DNA from: Athripsodes cinereus
Lineage: Eukaryota > Arthropoda > Insecta > Trichoptera > Leptoceridae
Length of the DNA stretch: 64,000 nucleotides
Reading direction: 5' to 3'
Assembly: GCA_947579605.1 (NCBI GenBank)
Contig: OX388307.1
Coordinates: forward strand, 6,239,237-6,303,236
In this document: piece by piece, positions 39,350 through 52,975 of the stretch
How positions within the stretch are numbered: the stretch's first letter is position 1
Layout: each line of letters opens with the position of its first letter
Notes under the pieces: generated by a model
Told to the model about the DNA's origin: nothing
Database searches by the model: none
Seen by the model: only the letters and a program-made list of their open reading frames with translations
Translations under genes and position numbers: made by a program

Positions 39350-42300
39350 AGAGGTGTCCTGGAAATGGCAGGACTCCCGCCTGCTGAATGGTGACTATGA
39401 TAATGATGCATGATGATATGATGATGATGATGACGATGATAATAATACAACACTATGAGAATGAAGCTCTATATCGATGATCGACACATTACATAACAAA
39501 ATAAAATAATATGATTGATAATTCGATGCAATGATGACAATTTATTACAACATAATTATAAGTACAAAATCATTCGTTGTATGCAACTTGACTTTGAGTG
39601 ATTCTTGCAGAGTAAATAATATCTCAATATCTTTACTTTTTGCACATTCTTTCATCGGGATCTTTATTCACATATCTTTTGCTGCACAAGGAATACAAAG
39701 TAAGGAGAAAAAAGTCGATTCTCCAGTTCCATAAACCAAAAACTCTAAATTCTAATATTCCAAAATAATATGTATGTTTCGTTAGTTTTGAAGCAGTATG
39801 GCAATCTACCAAAAACTTATAACAGATTAGTGCTTCTAATAGAATTTATTTAAATTTTCCAACTTTTTATCTGTGGAATTGAAAAAATTTACATTCTACG
39901 TGTTTTATTTGTTGGCTTATGGAGCTGGACAGTCGATGTATCCTTGATAATATGTTTTACTGACGTGCGGATGAATGAATGTGTGACTAAATTCATCCAA
40001 ACACACTCAAACTCAAATTATACAATCAGAATGATAAAAGTTCTACAATATTTACAAAAAATTTGTGTATGAATACCAAAACATAAGTATTTTAATGTGA
40101 TATACAACAAGACAAGACGATAAACAATGATTTCTAAAAATAATACAAGTAAACAAAAGAAACACAATTATTCTAAACTAAAAACCATGATTGATTTGCT
40201 AATAGTTATACAGTAATACGCAAACAACGTTGTGAAGATTTTATACCCTACACATTTATATATTTGAAATCATAGTGAGATAAAATTGTGGCATCGCCGA
40301 AACTAAAAAAAAACACATATAAAACATGTTTGTTATTTCCCTTGTTTCAATCATAGAAAGACGCAAAATTCAAAAGAGTGCTTATAATTTTTTGTTATAT
40401 ATAATTATATATCGTCCACACAGTGTAGAATGTGGATACCTATTGTATGGTATGTCATAAAATTATGTTCGAAATTCAAATCGAATGCACTCATAACATT
40501 ATAACCAATCATAATCGAGTTTAATTGGAAACATGATTTTTGATTGGCAATTACAATTGTACGGTGATGTAGTATTAATATGTTGATTATGTCGTATCTA
40601 ATAAATTGTTTTGTTGTTATTTGTTCGGCGTTATTTCCCTATCGGGATAGGCATACGTAACTAAATTAGTTTAATAGCATTTTAATTGAAGTCTTTGTCC
40701 AAACAACCGCAACCTCGTAAGACCGAGCTTGTGATGGCGGTACATCCACAATAGTCTACACAAGTTCGGATCTACGGGTTACGGTTAAAAGGAAACTACA
40801 CACACCCAACACTCTCCAAGCAGTGCCACCATCAGCAATCACCGTCTCGTCACCATAGCGGATCTTCTTCTAAACATCCAAGAGTCAGGAACAACAGTCG
40901 GAAGATAATTCCATAATTTTCAATTATTTGATATTTATTTTTGTAAATTTTGATGAAAAATTTTGACAAGGCAGAAAAAGTTCATTAATTTTATGATTTT
41001 TTAAAAATAATTATTATTTTTTTGTTTATTAATAATTTATGATCATAATTTTTGTTTCGTATAATTTGGAAAAATGAAATGAATATGACAAATGCAGCAA
41101 TGTAAGAAAACCAATTGTAATTGTGGAAAAAACAACTTACGCGTAGTACCACACGATAGAAATATGCCAATGTTTTTAAGTTGCCAATTGAAATATAAAG
41201 AATTCGGTAAGAATTCCAAAATAATTTTTGGATAACGAGGCAGAATATTCCTTCGGGCGTTCCAGTATATTGAGTTCAATCTGTAACAAAAGAAAAAAAA
41301 TATATTTATTATTTAATTCAACCAATAGATAGCCAAAATCGTTTATAAAAAATCAACATTTCTTGACAATAATTATAATAAATAATTTTGTTTGTTTTTA
41401 TGTTATTTTTTTAAATAATATTTTTGGAAAATATATGAATAATAAAAAAAATTATCATGTTCTTTATATTCTTGCCTATCTTATGTCACAACATTCCAAA
41501 TCTGTAATTTTTTCGGAATCCGGAAAAGTCCACTTGAAATTATTGGAGAGAAACATGACTCGAGGAGTTTACAGGACTGCTGACTACTGTGTTTAATTAT
41601 TCAAAATTTGATTATAAGAATGTTACACAGACAGTTAACTAATAAAAATATATATATAAACTGAAATAATAACAAAAACACTCGAGTCATTCTTATCTCC
41701 AGTAATTTCAGCATTGCACTGATCATTAATCGTTAAGAAATATGTCCAAAATGAAAAATTATGATAGACATGACATATCGTTCCCAAGAAAACAATACAC
41801 CATGCCAGAAAACTTGTCACTTTGGCAAATTTATAAAACAAAGATGATGTACACGGCTTAAGCAAAACGCTGAGTCCAATGTTGCAATAGAAATAATACA
41901 TTTCTTTGGTGAATTTATTTGTGGGTGTATGTAAAACAAAACGGTCGTTTCAGATATCACAATAACATATTAGAATCTAACATCGTTTAGAACAGAGGCT
42001 AGTGATATAATGTATGCACCCAAGCTCATTTATATGCACACTTGTGTCGCACCTAACAAATTATATCCACAAAATATCTTCGTTGATTTGTAGATCACAG
42101 ACATTTCATATAAAAACACCAGACACTATTGTAGACTAGACTCGACCTGAAAATATACATATAAGAACAGGCAAACCTAATGATATGAAATCTAAATTTT
42201 CTGGTGTGTTGAGTTTTTTTCTTTAATCTTGAAAAGATGGCTTCGACATATTTCCTAACAAATTACATAGATATTCTGATATTACATCGGTCGTATAAAT

Positions 42301-43035
42301 GTTTTCTACATTAAATAAAATCAAATATTAAAAAATATATATTATTAATCGGATAGTTTACAAACTAAATTTGTTCAGTTTGCTACTCAACAATCATCGT
42401 TTGACATACCAATAATTTATAACTAACCACTCGAAACATTCAGTTAACTAACATACAAATAATGTAACTAAAATATATATAGGAAAAACGTTTAAAGAAA
42501 GAAAATATATCTCATATAATTAAGGCGAAATCGAGTGATTTGCCACAAAAGATTCTAACAGCTGTAAGTGTAAGTTTGTAAACCAAACTAATAACTTGAA
42601 CCTGAAACATATTTCCCCTCCTTTAATTGATATATTTTATTAATCATATTCGCGATAAAATCGGTAAACAAAAACTACGTGTTTAGGGAAACAATAGATG
42701 TGAAACAATTTGGCTACTTCTTATTATAATAGGTATTATACACCAGACACCTGTCTCCCATACAATCTGCATTCTAATACACTCGATAATATTATTATGT
42801 AGTAACAACGGGGTACAATAATATACAGCAGAGACGCATAATGCTACACAACACGTTATTATGGTGATGGTGAACCACTACAATCCAATATAATACTATG
42901 CTGATTTACAATTTAGGAAGTAGCCAAATATACACCAGGGATCAATTCGGAAAGTAAACATAAAAAGGGCAAAGAATCAGCTAGTATGCTCATAATGTGG
43001 TAACAATATAAATAGACACTAATCAATCTGTGAAT
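39350..43035. other. AT-rich region without recognised genes
   Basis: (GAT)n microsatellite near 39412-39440. A GC-richer patch at 40620-40900 (CGTAAGACCGAGCTTG, GGATCTACGGGTTACGG) looks like an inserted repeat but matches nothing I know. The rest is featureless. Confidence 0.4.
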
Positions 43036-43040
43036 TCCTC

Positions 43041-43682
43041 TATTTATACCACCACGGTATTTCCCACCACAAGTGGTGCAGATAGTAGTCTCACTTATTT
43101 ATTATATTATAATAAACATACTAAGTAAATACAAAGACCAATTTGTCTATGAATGTTTATAAGATGGAATTTGTATGTAATTGATAGTAGTACCCTGCAA
43201 AAAAATTATAGCCGACTTGTATTGATATGCAAATGGGGGAAGTACGTATATAATTATATTTTTTGTGTAAGTAAATTGTATTATTGATAGTAAAGTTTAA
43301 ACCAGAAGTTATTACAAATAAATTATAATTTCACATTAGAAAATAATAATAAAAAATCTGTTATGGAATCTTTGAAATTAAAGATGTTACAAAAAGGTGC
43401 TTGATTCGAAATCTATCTTCTATAATAGATCCATAATTCTACTCCTCTTTCATAATACAAGCGCCCTTGAGAAGGATACTCCATTAAACGGCGCCGAATA
43501 AAAAATTCGACATACATGAATGCAAGCATATTGCTTATTGTGATGAAGTATGTACTTGGGTTTATCATAAGCCCAAATTTATCTTTTTTTATTTAATTAC
43601 TGAAATCAATTTTTTATCTTTTATCACTCAAACCAAGTAGCGACCCCATTTGCGGGACATGCCGTGAAGGTGTAGTACATCG
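43041..43682. mobile_element. Fragments of family A and of a CR1-like tail
   Basis: 43041-43090 (minus): ACCACCACGGTATTTCCC, CACAAGTGGTGCAG. 43628-43680 (plus): AAGTAGCGACCCCATTTGCG, GACATGCCGTGAAGGTGTAG. 43463-43495: GCGCCCTTGAGAAGG, TTAAACGGCGCC, resembling the end of the LINE at 59816. Confidence 0.6.
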
Positions 43683-43689
43683 TAAGTAT

Positions 43690-45605
43690 TATAAAACAGG
43701 AAATTGATGTCAAATTGATCCATAAGAATTCTGTATTAAAACGCATTACTAAATTCGCAAGTAGATAATCACAATATAAATAACATAAATATCGGAATCA
43801 GTAAAAAAATATGGAGTATAAATTTTACCATTCCAAGATCCTAGTAATGCAAGGATTGAAAAAAGAACAAAGAACAAGAACAACAAAAAACAACACTAAA
43901 CATCGAAAGCATTTTATCGGGTTTTTTTATATTATAGGTGTGTGTGTATGTGTGTTGTAGATGGGTATTTATTGTAGGTATAATAAAAATTTGTCAACCG
44001 ATCGGCAGCGTTCATTATAATCAGTATTATTATAAAATGTATTATTGATAAAAATGTGAAGTTAGTTAACTACATACAACTAACATCTGTCTCCGGATCC
44101 CGTCTCAACATGACGACGGCATTACATACATTCAGCACAATAATAATAGGTACATAATATTATTATCATTGTTTCCCCTTTACGGGGTGCGTGGAATAAA
44201 AATAAATGCGCTATGGGTAAGGGGTAGCGGAGGATAGCCTGGCAGCGGATTAACTTTGCGATTGATTATTTTTTAGTGATAATATAAATCGGGTAAACCG
44301 TCTAGTAATCGACAGAAAATGAACACAATCACGATAGGTTATTTATAAAATTATCTTCTTGGAAAATAGGGAAGAAACAAAACTTTTGCATTCAGAGCGA
44401 TTTCGAACCAACCAAGTTAATTATTTTATATTTACCAATATTAAACAATAGGTATACAGTATTTGTCTTCTACAATACATAGGTACATTTAAAACATTAT
44501 GTAGTCATCAACAAATAGAAAAAAATAATGTAGGTACAGTATACAACAATTTCACGATTTCGTAGTTTGAAATTAGTATTTGGATTTTTATGTTGGTAAG
44601 TATGAGTAAGTACCTATATGCTATCACTTGCGTGAAGTTTTTAGGTATTACCAGCTTCTGCATATGTACCTAATTCCTTTCAATATTTACCACAACTTAT
44701 TGTGTAAAATAATCAACATTAGGTAAAGTTTAACTTGATCTTATATAAGGGTAATAACTGCACAGTTTCCTCTATTTCTATTTATTTATTTTTTGCGGTG
44801 ATGATCGATCAAGGGTTTACTCACTGCTGAGTAGTGATAGTAAAAAAAAGGTTCAACAAACATTCCCTAAAAAGAGATTTTCGCGATCATTTTACTCGTA
44901 TTCATTGCCTACCACAAATACAAACAAAAGTGCAACCGACAATAGGCAAAGAGATTGGCTAAAATTCACATAGTTAATGAATAGGTACGAATTATTTACT
45001 ATTGACGAAAAAAACGAAACTATTACAGATAAAAAAATCATTAATCAAAGATATAATATGCATGAATTCAAAGAAAGGTTGCTTCTTTCATTCTTTTTGA
45101 ACTAATCACCGATTAAAGCTGTTTTTTTACTAACACAGTACCTACATAGTACACGAATACCAAAATTATTTTTTAATTGTTGAAGAAATACAAACAGGAA
45201 CTTGAACTTGAATGTATGGCAGATTTTTTCTACTATACCCACTTTGTAAAAGTGTGAAAAGTGCATCAATTTATTGAATTTTATTTTAATACCAATAAAT
45301 AATTGATTTTATGTATGTGATACAATCGAAAGACGTATGAAAGTGTTCACTGACTTATTTGGCTACTAACTCAAGTGTATTTTTTTATAGTGTTGGCATT
45401 TAATTCTCTCTGTCAACTACACGTCAGACAAAACTTGAACTCTTATATAAACAAGAACTACTAACCTATTTTTAGGATATAAATTCTCAATAACTAAGTT
45501 CTCTTGTAGACTCTTCGGCAAAGAATGAGTTTTCTGTACCTTTTTGAGTGTCCAATTGTGAAAAGTATTCGTTATTCATAAAACATCCCATATAAAACAT
45601 TAATT
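43690..45605. other. AT-rich region, (GT)n microsatellite, no gene
   Basis: GT-rich microsatellite at 43937-43960. Otherwise plain sequence. Confidence 0.4.
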
Positions 45606-45611
45606 ATCATA

Positions 45612-45752
45612 TTGAATCCAGCGATGAGTTATATGCCACATATCTTGAATGTCTTTACTTTTATTGGAACGTAGAAGATAACCTGCATGTTTATCACATT
45701 CAGTTAATTAGCTGGCTTCTTCACTTGTGGGATATGCCGTGATAATATAAAT
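45612..45752 (+). mobile_element. Family A short retroelement, partial
   Basis: AATCCAGCGATGAGTTATAT, TCTTGAATGTCTT, AACGTAGAAGATAACCTGCA, CTGGCTTCTTCACTTGTGGG, ATGCCGTGATAATAT. Confidence 0.8.
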
Positions 45753-46021
45753 GAATGAATGAATTAAGTTGTTATTATTTCTTTTGAACTCAACATGAAT
45801 CTAACCAACTTTTACAAATTGCAAAAATAACAACTTGAATAAAAGTAATTACCTAGCCAGCTTACTGGAGTTCAAGTTGGCAAACAACGACGACACAGTC
45901 GCATACATTTTGCAGAGTTCAAAGAACTATACATGTAGCATGCAGTATCTGTTCTTTGTGTCTAATATAAATAATTACCTACCAACTAAATGCATACATA
46001 GTATCACAGATATATCGCAGA

Positions 46022-46182
46022 AGTATATGGGTGGTGGTGGGCTGTTGGGTGCGCTTCCGTCTCAACCTAGAGACCTCATCTCCCACCACCACCTGAGGAA
46101 GAGCCCCAGAACCCGGGGAAGACTCCCCCCCTAACTCTCCAGTCGATATCACCGACTAGACAGCCTTGCACCAGCGATGGTA
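46022..46182. other. GC-rich island of unknown nature
   Basis: About 160 bp far richer in G+C than its surroundings: GGTGGTGGTGGGCTG at the left and CCCACCACCACCTGAGG further right can pair, followed by CCCCAGAACCCGGGG. No gene or element recognised. Confidence 0.4.
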
Positions 46183-46296
46183 TATAGGTATCTAGTATAA
46201 CTTCTTTGGATAATAATATAAGTGGGTAAATAATTATATTTTGGCAAACAGAGGACTTTCAATATATCTAGGTAATAAAATAATATTGTTCATTCT

Positions 46297-46383
46297 TATT
46301 ATTGTAAGGTGGTATATTATTGTAAGGTGGTATATTATTGTAAGGTGGTATATTGTTCATTCTTATTATTGTAAGGTGGTAGG
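46297..46383. repeat. 17-bp tandem repeat
   Basis: TATTATTGTAAGGTGG is repeated four times, the last after a short interruption (TTCATTC). Confidence 0.85.
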
Positions 46384-46509
46384 TATACGAAGTAGTCTGA
46401 GTCAACCAATTTCACAACTTTCAACTAAGTAAAATAGTGACATTATAATACTGTGACCACACAGAATGGCAAAAATAACGTCTTTCTTTATATTGAGTAA
46501 CCTACTACC

Positions 46510-46735
46510 ATGCTATCATCGCATTAACCAAGAGTGGAGTAGCCAGTGAATTAACGCCATGCAATTCATCGGCCATGTACATAATAGGTAGGTACATCGG
46601 AAATACTGCGTGTCAATAAAAGTTAAGACATTCAGGATAGGTTGGCATAACCTATAGATAATTTGAAGTTCTTGAATGTCTAATATAGGATTTTTCACGA
46701 AGACCTGCCTTTTATAGGATACTTGTCTTGCCGTG
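46510..46735 (-). mobile_element. Family A short retroelement, diverged
   Basis: ACCATGCTATCATCGC, AGAGTGGAGTAGCCAGTG, AAGACATTCAGGATAGGTTG, ACCTGCCTTTTATAGGATAC. Confidence 0.8.
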
Positions 46736-46974
46736 GACTCCGCACAACAAATGAAGTAACATTAGGTTCGCGTCAGGCTGATACTTTTGCCAGAAATATT
46801 GAATGCCTCCTTACTTCTGTCACTTGATAGACATTAAAGTGAAAATGCACGTGACTTTTGTGGTGTAGGCAATAGATGTTTCAGTAAAATCTGAATAAAT
46901 CCCTGAAAGTATATACACTTTTTCTTCACATTGTATACAAGGGGATTGATATCATCTGTTTATTTTTAAAGTTA

Positions 46975-48225
46975 TAATAATAATAATAATAATAATAAAC
47001 TTTATTGTACAAAATATATGGATACAAATGATAAAGATACATGGTATAAACGAATAATTTTGTACAATGGGCGAGTTTATCGCAGGGACGCGATATCTTC
47101 CAACTAACCCAATAAAATAATAAACAAATGGAAAAAGAAATATATATGTAAAAATAAAAATAATAATAAATCTTTAAGAACATAGAAACTAAAATATGTA
47201 ATACATATTATTAAGTAGTTAAAAAAATAATAATAATAGTAATAAACTATAATAAATAATACATACATACAAATAGATACAAAAATAAATATTGTAAATA
47301 TAATACATAGATGAAAAAATTATTATAAGTGCGAAATGTAAAGCAACACACATGTTGGGGAAGGAGGGGTTAAGGGGATGGACTGCTCATTGTGAATGAG
47401 TACACGAGAAGAAAGAAGAAAAAAAATGTATGTAAGGACGAATCTATGTAACGACAAAAATGACTAGTGACCATTGATCTTCCTCTTGAAAGTATTAAAA
47501 GACATACATGTTCGGGTTTTTGATGGAAGCTGGTTTCATAATCTGGCACCATGGACTGTAAAAGAGTCTGTGTAACAACTTGAATGATGGGGCGGGATAG
47601 CCAGGAGATTAGAAGATGATCGCAAAGGCAATCCATGAGAATTTAAGAATTCAAACCTTTCCTTAAGATACAATGGGATAGTAGGATCATAGATAATCTT
47701 ATGAAGAAGACAAAGAGTGTGAACATCTCTGCGTTGGGGAATGGACTTCCAACCAAGGAGCTCACGATATTCAGATATATGGTCAAATTTCCTCAAACCA
47801 AATATATAACGGATGCAAGTGTTCTGAAGACGTTCCAACTTACTCAAACTTTCCACTGAAAGATCCAAATAACAAACATCTGCATAATCAAATATAGGAT
47901 GGATCAGTGCCTGAACCAGTAGTTTTTTTGTGTCTGCAGAAACGAAATTTTGCATTCTTCTAAGTGAATGAAGTGAAGCAAATACTTTTCTACTGATTTC
48001 ATTAATTTGCTTCCACCATGATAACTTAGTATCGAAGAATAAACCCAAGTTTTTAACTGTATCTGAAAAGGGGATGGTTGAGTCATTCAGGACTAAAGAT
48101 GGTAAAGGAGCAACTGAATTAATAGAAGATAGATTCCTAGAGCTACCAATGATAATCGCTTGTGATTTTGATGGATTCATCAAGAGTCCATGGTTTTTGC
48201 ACCACAGACTGTTATTATGCTTAAA
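46975..48225 (-). mobile_element. CR1/jockey-like LINE, 5'-truncated: RT C-terminus plus 3' UTR
   Basis: On the minus strand the frame starts near 48225 (..HNNSLWCKNHGLLMNPSKSQ), then SLVLNDSTIPFSDTVKNLGL and FFDTKLSW, KLLVQALIHPIFDYADVC, LERLQNTCIRYIFGLRKFDH, LGWKSIPQRRDVHTLCLLHK and VHGARL. A TGA at 47538-47536 replaces the Trp codon of the conserved LWNQLP motif. The frame then runs on, NQLPSKTRTCMSFNTFKRKI, to TAG at 47466-47464. The ~490-bp 3' UTR contains AGATATCGCGTCCCTGCG and ends in a (TTA)n microsatellite at 46975-47000. Order of motifs and microsatellite tail fit CR1/Kiri or jockey-type LINEs. Confidence 0.88.
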
Positions 48226-48229
48226 GTTA

Positions 48230-49620
48230 TTATGCTTATGTAATGCTTAATTGTTTTAAACAATAAGATAACAGGAATATCATAGAAATTGGCAGATGCA
48301 ACATCAAGTATTAATGTTTTAATCTCCCTCATAGACTTAAAATTAGAGAGCATATTTTATAAAATAAATCATTAAACGGCACCTGTAACTATAACTTCCT
48401 TTTCAGCCAACAAACTAGAAACTTTATAACGTGCGCCTTGTATGAACAATGAACAAGCAGACATCGGACTCAAAACTATGTACATATAAAATTGTTTCAG
48501 AACAAACTATTAAAGCAAAGAGCAAATTGAAATTTCTCTTGTAACACGTGGTGTGTCGGACAGCTCTATAATTATTAATCCATTATGTATCAAACACACC
48601 AAAAACTTTCTGAATACCCTGGAAACTTTTAACGAAGCGACTAGTCGTCCTATAACAATTTAATTAACAAAGATGACGACTCTTCTACCGAAAATAAAAT
48701 AGGTACTGAGTTCAGAGTTTTTTGTCATTAATCATTACCATTAATATTTCATTCAAAATTACTAGCTCTCTTCCCCATACCTTGATATCTAACATTTCTG
48801 AAGGATACCTTTTATCCACTCTTGCTTTCAACTTTTTTATAGATGGGCCCCAATGGACTGGCGATGAATGTCGATCATTATTTATATTGGTGTTTTTAAA
48901 CAAAATTATGCTTAATCGTGAGGAAGTTATTAGATTTTTTAAGGATTTTTGGTTGCCTGGTTTTGTTTTTCATTACCTCTGCATATTACCTAATGATTTC
49001 CAATATTATTCAAAAGCTTATATACATACGAGTATAAATCAATAGATATATTTTAAAACCTGCGCAGAGTAATGAATGATGTATGTCGATACACCGTACG
49101 CAGATAATTCTCGGATTACATCGGTAACTCAATACCTTCTAAGCTAAGCGTTGCAACAATGATATTACACTAATAAATAACTACAGTAGGTATGCACCTC
49201 ATACAATGTACTATTATGAAGTGCATATAATATGTAATATATAATACAAAGCATAATATTGCGAGTTTAGGTACACAATAATATATTAATATGCATCATT
49301 TGCATGTATGACACATACCATTATGATATTGTATGTATCATAATATGATATGAGAATGCATGAGTAAGCTGTTATGTAATCTGATATATACTTAACCAAT
49401 GAACTAATACCTACACATACACCTAGGTACAATACAAAGCACAAAGCTGGATTAGAAACAGTAAACTGCACACTGCACTCGATTATTTTGCACGTAAAAA
49501 TTTCTTCACTGTATACCATTCAAGAGCGGAAGAGCCAAAAAATAGAGAATTTATAACGATTTCCAAAGCCCAAAAAGTATCTCACTTGAGTTATGAGTTC
49601 AAAGGGAAAAGTAAAAATTA
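48230..49620. other. AT-rich region without recognised gene
   Basis: Nothing beyond chance open frames. Confidence 0.4.
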
Positions 49621-49624
49621 CTTC

Positions 49625-49870
49625 ACCCGATTATTAAAGGCGGCATAGAAGGTCAAAGGACGAAGAAACAGATCTCTTGGCTAATCGTACATAACATAAG
49701 TGAGTGGACAGGAATAAGGAGATTTTGATAAATGGAAGTTTTCAGACTTCTGCGCTATTCGGGTGGTCGGTGGGTCCTTCAATCATACAACCCAGAACAT
49801 GGGCACATAATCCCATGAGATAGTCAACGTATGGGAGACCCGACATGGTACCAAAAGAAGAAACGGTTCA
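49625..49870 (+). mobile_element. Degraded non-LTR retrotransposon RT C-terminus (family L6)
   Basis: GIEGQRTKKQISWLIVHNIS and EWTG are followed after stops by pieces such as VHNIS..., recalling the IEG.R.RGR...SWL..I..WTG ending of LINE ORF2 proteins. Slightly GC-rich. Confidence 0.55.
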
Positions 49871-50863
49871 GCCTAGTCCTATAAATTTAAGTGAATTTAA
49901 GTCAATCATCTGTGATCACACAGAATGTTGGAATAGCCATTAGGGATAAGTATTGTACTTATTTGTTCATTAGCTTCAATTCCAGATATGCAGAGCAGAG
50001 ATGCTAAAAGTTCCTTATCATGTATTTATTATATGCACCTTAATTAACATTAAACGCATATTATACACATATATATAATTTTCAAAGAAAAAATTAAAAA
50101 CAAACATTCGCCTCAATATTTAAGATGCAAGTACAAAATGAAGCAAATAATACTATAACAATCCAGTAATTTTACTAAAAGTGCGTGATATTCGAATAAA
50201 CATTATTGCAATGTAAAACCTTTCACTAAATATATGTGTACTGGTCGCGGACTTTTAATTTATGTTTAGCAAACAAATATTGAAGACGACTACACAATAA
50301 TATGTACAATGAGTAATAAATACATAAAACGTGTATGACGTGGAGTTAATAACAATATAATGCAGCGACGTGCATTGCATATTCAACATTAGTGAGTACT
50401 TGCAAAGTTTCAAATACCGAATATTATGCAGTTTATGTACATGCCTACATAATAATCCTTTGTTTCAAACAAAATATTATAGTTAGTACATAAGTACTTT
50501 GGCAACAAGGTACAAAGCATAAAACAGACTTCCACGAGTTCACACTATTAAGATCCGAGCAGACGGGCTACACGTGTGTTCGTAAATCGAAACTTATGAA
50601 AAAAGAATAAAAAAAAAAAATTATTATAGACGCAGAGAATCGTATACCACCATAATTTTATAATTTATTTCTATACTTATGCCAAAAACCCTGTCGCGAT
50701 TCAGAATCACGTATTTAAAGTATAGCAGTTTAAATTGCATTATCTCTCAATCTATTATTCACACTATCTTCCACAACTGGAGAAGTTTGTGGACTAACTT
50801 CATTTATTGAATGTAACACAGCCGAATCGCCGAATCAAAGATGTCAATTCTTTTCGGTGCGAG

Positions 50864-50924
50864 CCACATCTATGTTTGGGCACTATTGTCCGTGCCACTG
50901 CTGCTATCCACAAACATAGATGTG
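50864..50924. repeat. Hairpin with perfect 14-bp stem
   Basis: CACATCTATGTTTG (50865-50878) pairs with CAAACATAGATGTG (50911-50924); the loop is 32 nt and itself GC-richer than its flanks. Confidence 0.75.
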
Positions 50925-51213
50925 TGAGCCTATTTTGTTGAATATCTTTTTATATGGATGTATTTATTGACAGTAAGCGCTTGTAAAAAAATATTTGAAA
51001 ATATATCTAATAGTATTTATCACGAAAAACTTTTATTATTATTAAAAAGCTAAAAAAACGATTTTTTAAATAATATACAGAATCTAGGACGTTTTCGTAA
51101 TTCAAAATACGCGCCATTGTCTTGCGTTAGTGTGTGTCAGTATTAGAACCGTTTACATAACAGGATGGTAATAGTTTTTGGTGCGCGGTACTTAAAAAAA
51201 TCTCTCTGTTTTC

Positions 51214-51735
51214 CTATACCATCACGCTATATCCCATAAGTAGTATACCCAGCAGACCAGCTGCATATCATAAACATGCAAATTGCTCTCTCCGTGCAAA
51301 CAAAAAAATAAGGCGTTAAGGATGGGTTACAATCCTTATCGCTGAACCTAAGATGTAAATGTCTCCAAAACTTACGAAAAAGAGTGGAAGAACAATTCTT
51401 TACCGGGCGCTACACTGTACAAATCCAATTAGTGGGGTGGTCAGCGAAATAAAAAAAAATAAAACATATTAATATACTATTATAGTTCTAAAAAAGGTAT
51501 ATTAGACTACTACTTGATTTTAGATATTAGACACTACCATTACGGCATATCCTAAAAGTGGAGTAGCCAGGAGATCAGCTGCATGTAATAAACATGCAAG
51601 CTTTCCTCTTCATGCCAATAAATAATTAAGACATTCAAATTGCATGGAAAACCTCATCGCTGGATTTATATATAAATGTCTCGAAAACTTATGGAAAAGA
51701 GTGGGAGATCAATTCTTTGCCGGTTGCAACTCTGA
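51214..51735 (-). mobile_element. Two family A copies in tandem
   Basis: 51214-51415: ATACCATCACGCTATATCCC, CCCAGCAGACCAGCTGCAT, AAAACTTACGAAAAAGAGTG. 51531-51735: ACCATTACGGCATATCC, GTGGAGTAGCCAGGAG, AAAACTTATGGAAAAGAGTG. 51745-51800 (GTGGGGTAGTCAGTGG) is a third, shorter piece. Confidence 0.85.
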
Positions 51736-52329
51736 AAAAATCCTATAAGTGGGGTAGTCAGTGGACTAACAGCGTTTAATAAATACGTTAATTGTCTTCT
51801 GCTTGCCAATAAATAAAAAATAAAGTATATTATTATAATTCTGAGGAAAGGTATGTTAGAACCCTGCAGTTAATAGTATGCAATAATGTTCTTTGTGAAT
51901 TACCCAAAAAGCCTCTATTATGAAATACATTAGCATGGTAATTTGTCATTGCCTAAAAGTGCAAAATATTTTGCTAGCACATGTGTTTTTCGGAATTATG
52001 AAAGGGCTGACGCCAAAAAATAAAGCAATTGAATGTATTGAAATATTTCTTTAAACCTACAATAAAGTAATCTAGTGATAAATATTGGCTCACTGCATAA
52101 CTGCCATAAAATGCGCAAGACAACTAGGTAAGTCTGTATTTTATTATTTTAGGATGAACGCTGTTTTGACATTGTAACCATACGTTGCATATATCAACGA
52201 GATATTTAATATTCAAATTTGAATTCACGTACTAAGCAAAACTCTATCAATGTATTACTGCTATACTTATGTATATTAAAAAAAAAACATTTAAATATTT
52301 CTCTAAGAAGTATCTATAATAGAAAGTAT

Positions 52330-52400
52330 CTTACACTTTTATACAAGTTTTTGAGAGTCCTGTAAAAGGTGGGTATTCGTAGAACATCTCACTATTTGAT
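52330..52400 (+). mobile_element. Family A 5' fragment
   Basis: CAAGTTTTTGAGAGTCCTGT, AAAAGGTGGGTATTCG. Confidence 0.6.
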
Positions 52401-52734
52401 ACCTTTAATTTTGGAAATGAGTTTTTTATTTTTTTTATTTGGTCAACGGGACACTACAGACAATACACATATATTTAGTACAATAATACAATCACCAACA
52501 ATAAGTAAGAAATGTAATTTCTAATATATAATAGTTCACATACTTATTATCATTATTACTAAAACAACACAATACTCTACTGGGACCATTACAGCCTTCG
52601 GCCAATGCGATCCCATATGTCACTTATGTCAATAAGCCTGAATATTTTATTTTTTATGGCACGGAGAAGATGGCCTAGATACATTTCTTACATTAGGGTG
52701 GGTCGCAAAAGGTGTAGATATTGCCTTGAGTCAA

Positions 52735-52975
52735 TATCTTCTAGTAAACCTAATACTACTACTACTTCTACACCATCTAGGCATGTAATAAATATGCAGG
52801 CAGTCTTCTCTGTGCCAATTAAAAAATAAGACATTCAAGATGGGTGGCAAACGTCATCGCTGAATTTGAGATGTAAAATGTCTTTATTTTTTTTAACATC
52901 TGCCTTTTACAGGACACTCGAAAACTTACGGAAAAAAGTGAGAGACCAATTCTTTACTGAGTGCACCACTGCTTA
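52735..52975 (-). mobile_element. Family A short retroelement, near full length
   Basis: (ACT)n, TTCTACACCATC, GGCATGTAATAAATATGC, AGACATTCAAGATGGGTGGC, CTGCCTTTTACAGGACACTC, GAAAACTTACGGAAAAAAGT, GAGACCAATTCTTTACTG. Lacks the middle ACAAGTGGGGTAGCC block. Confidence 0.88.

Noticed and set aside
50864..50924. Possible microRNA precursor
   Set aside because: The stem is only 14-15 bp with a 32-nt loop, shorter than animal pre-miRNAs; kept only as a hairpin.
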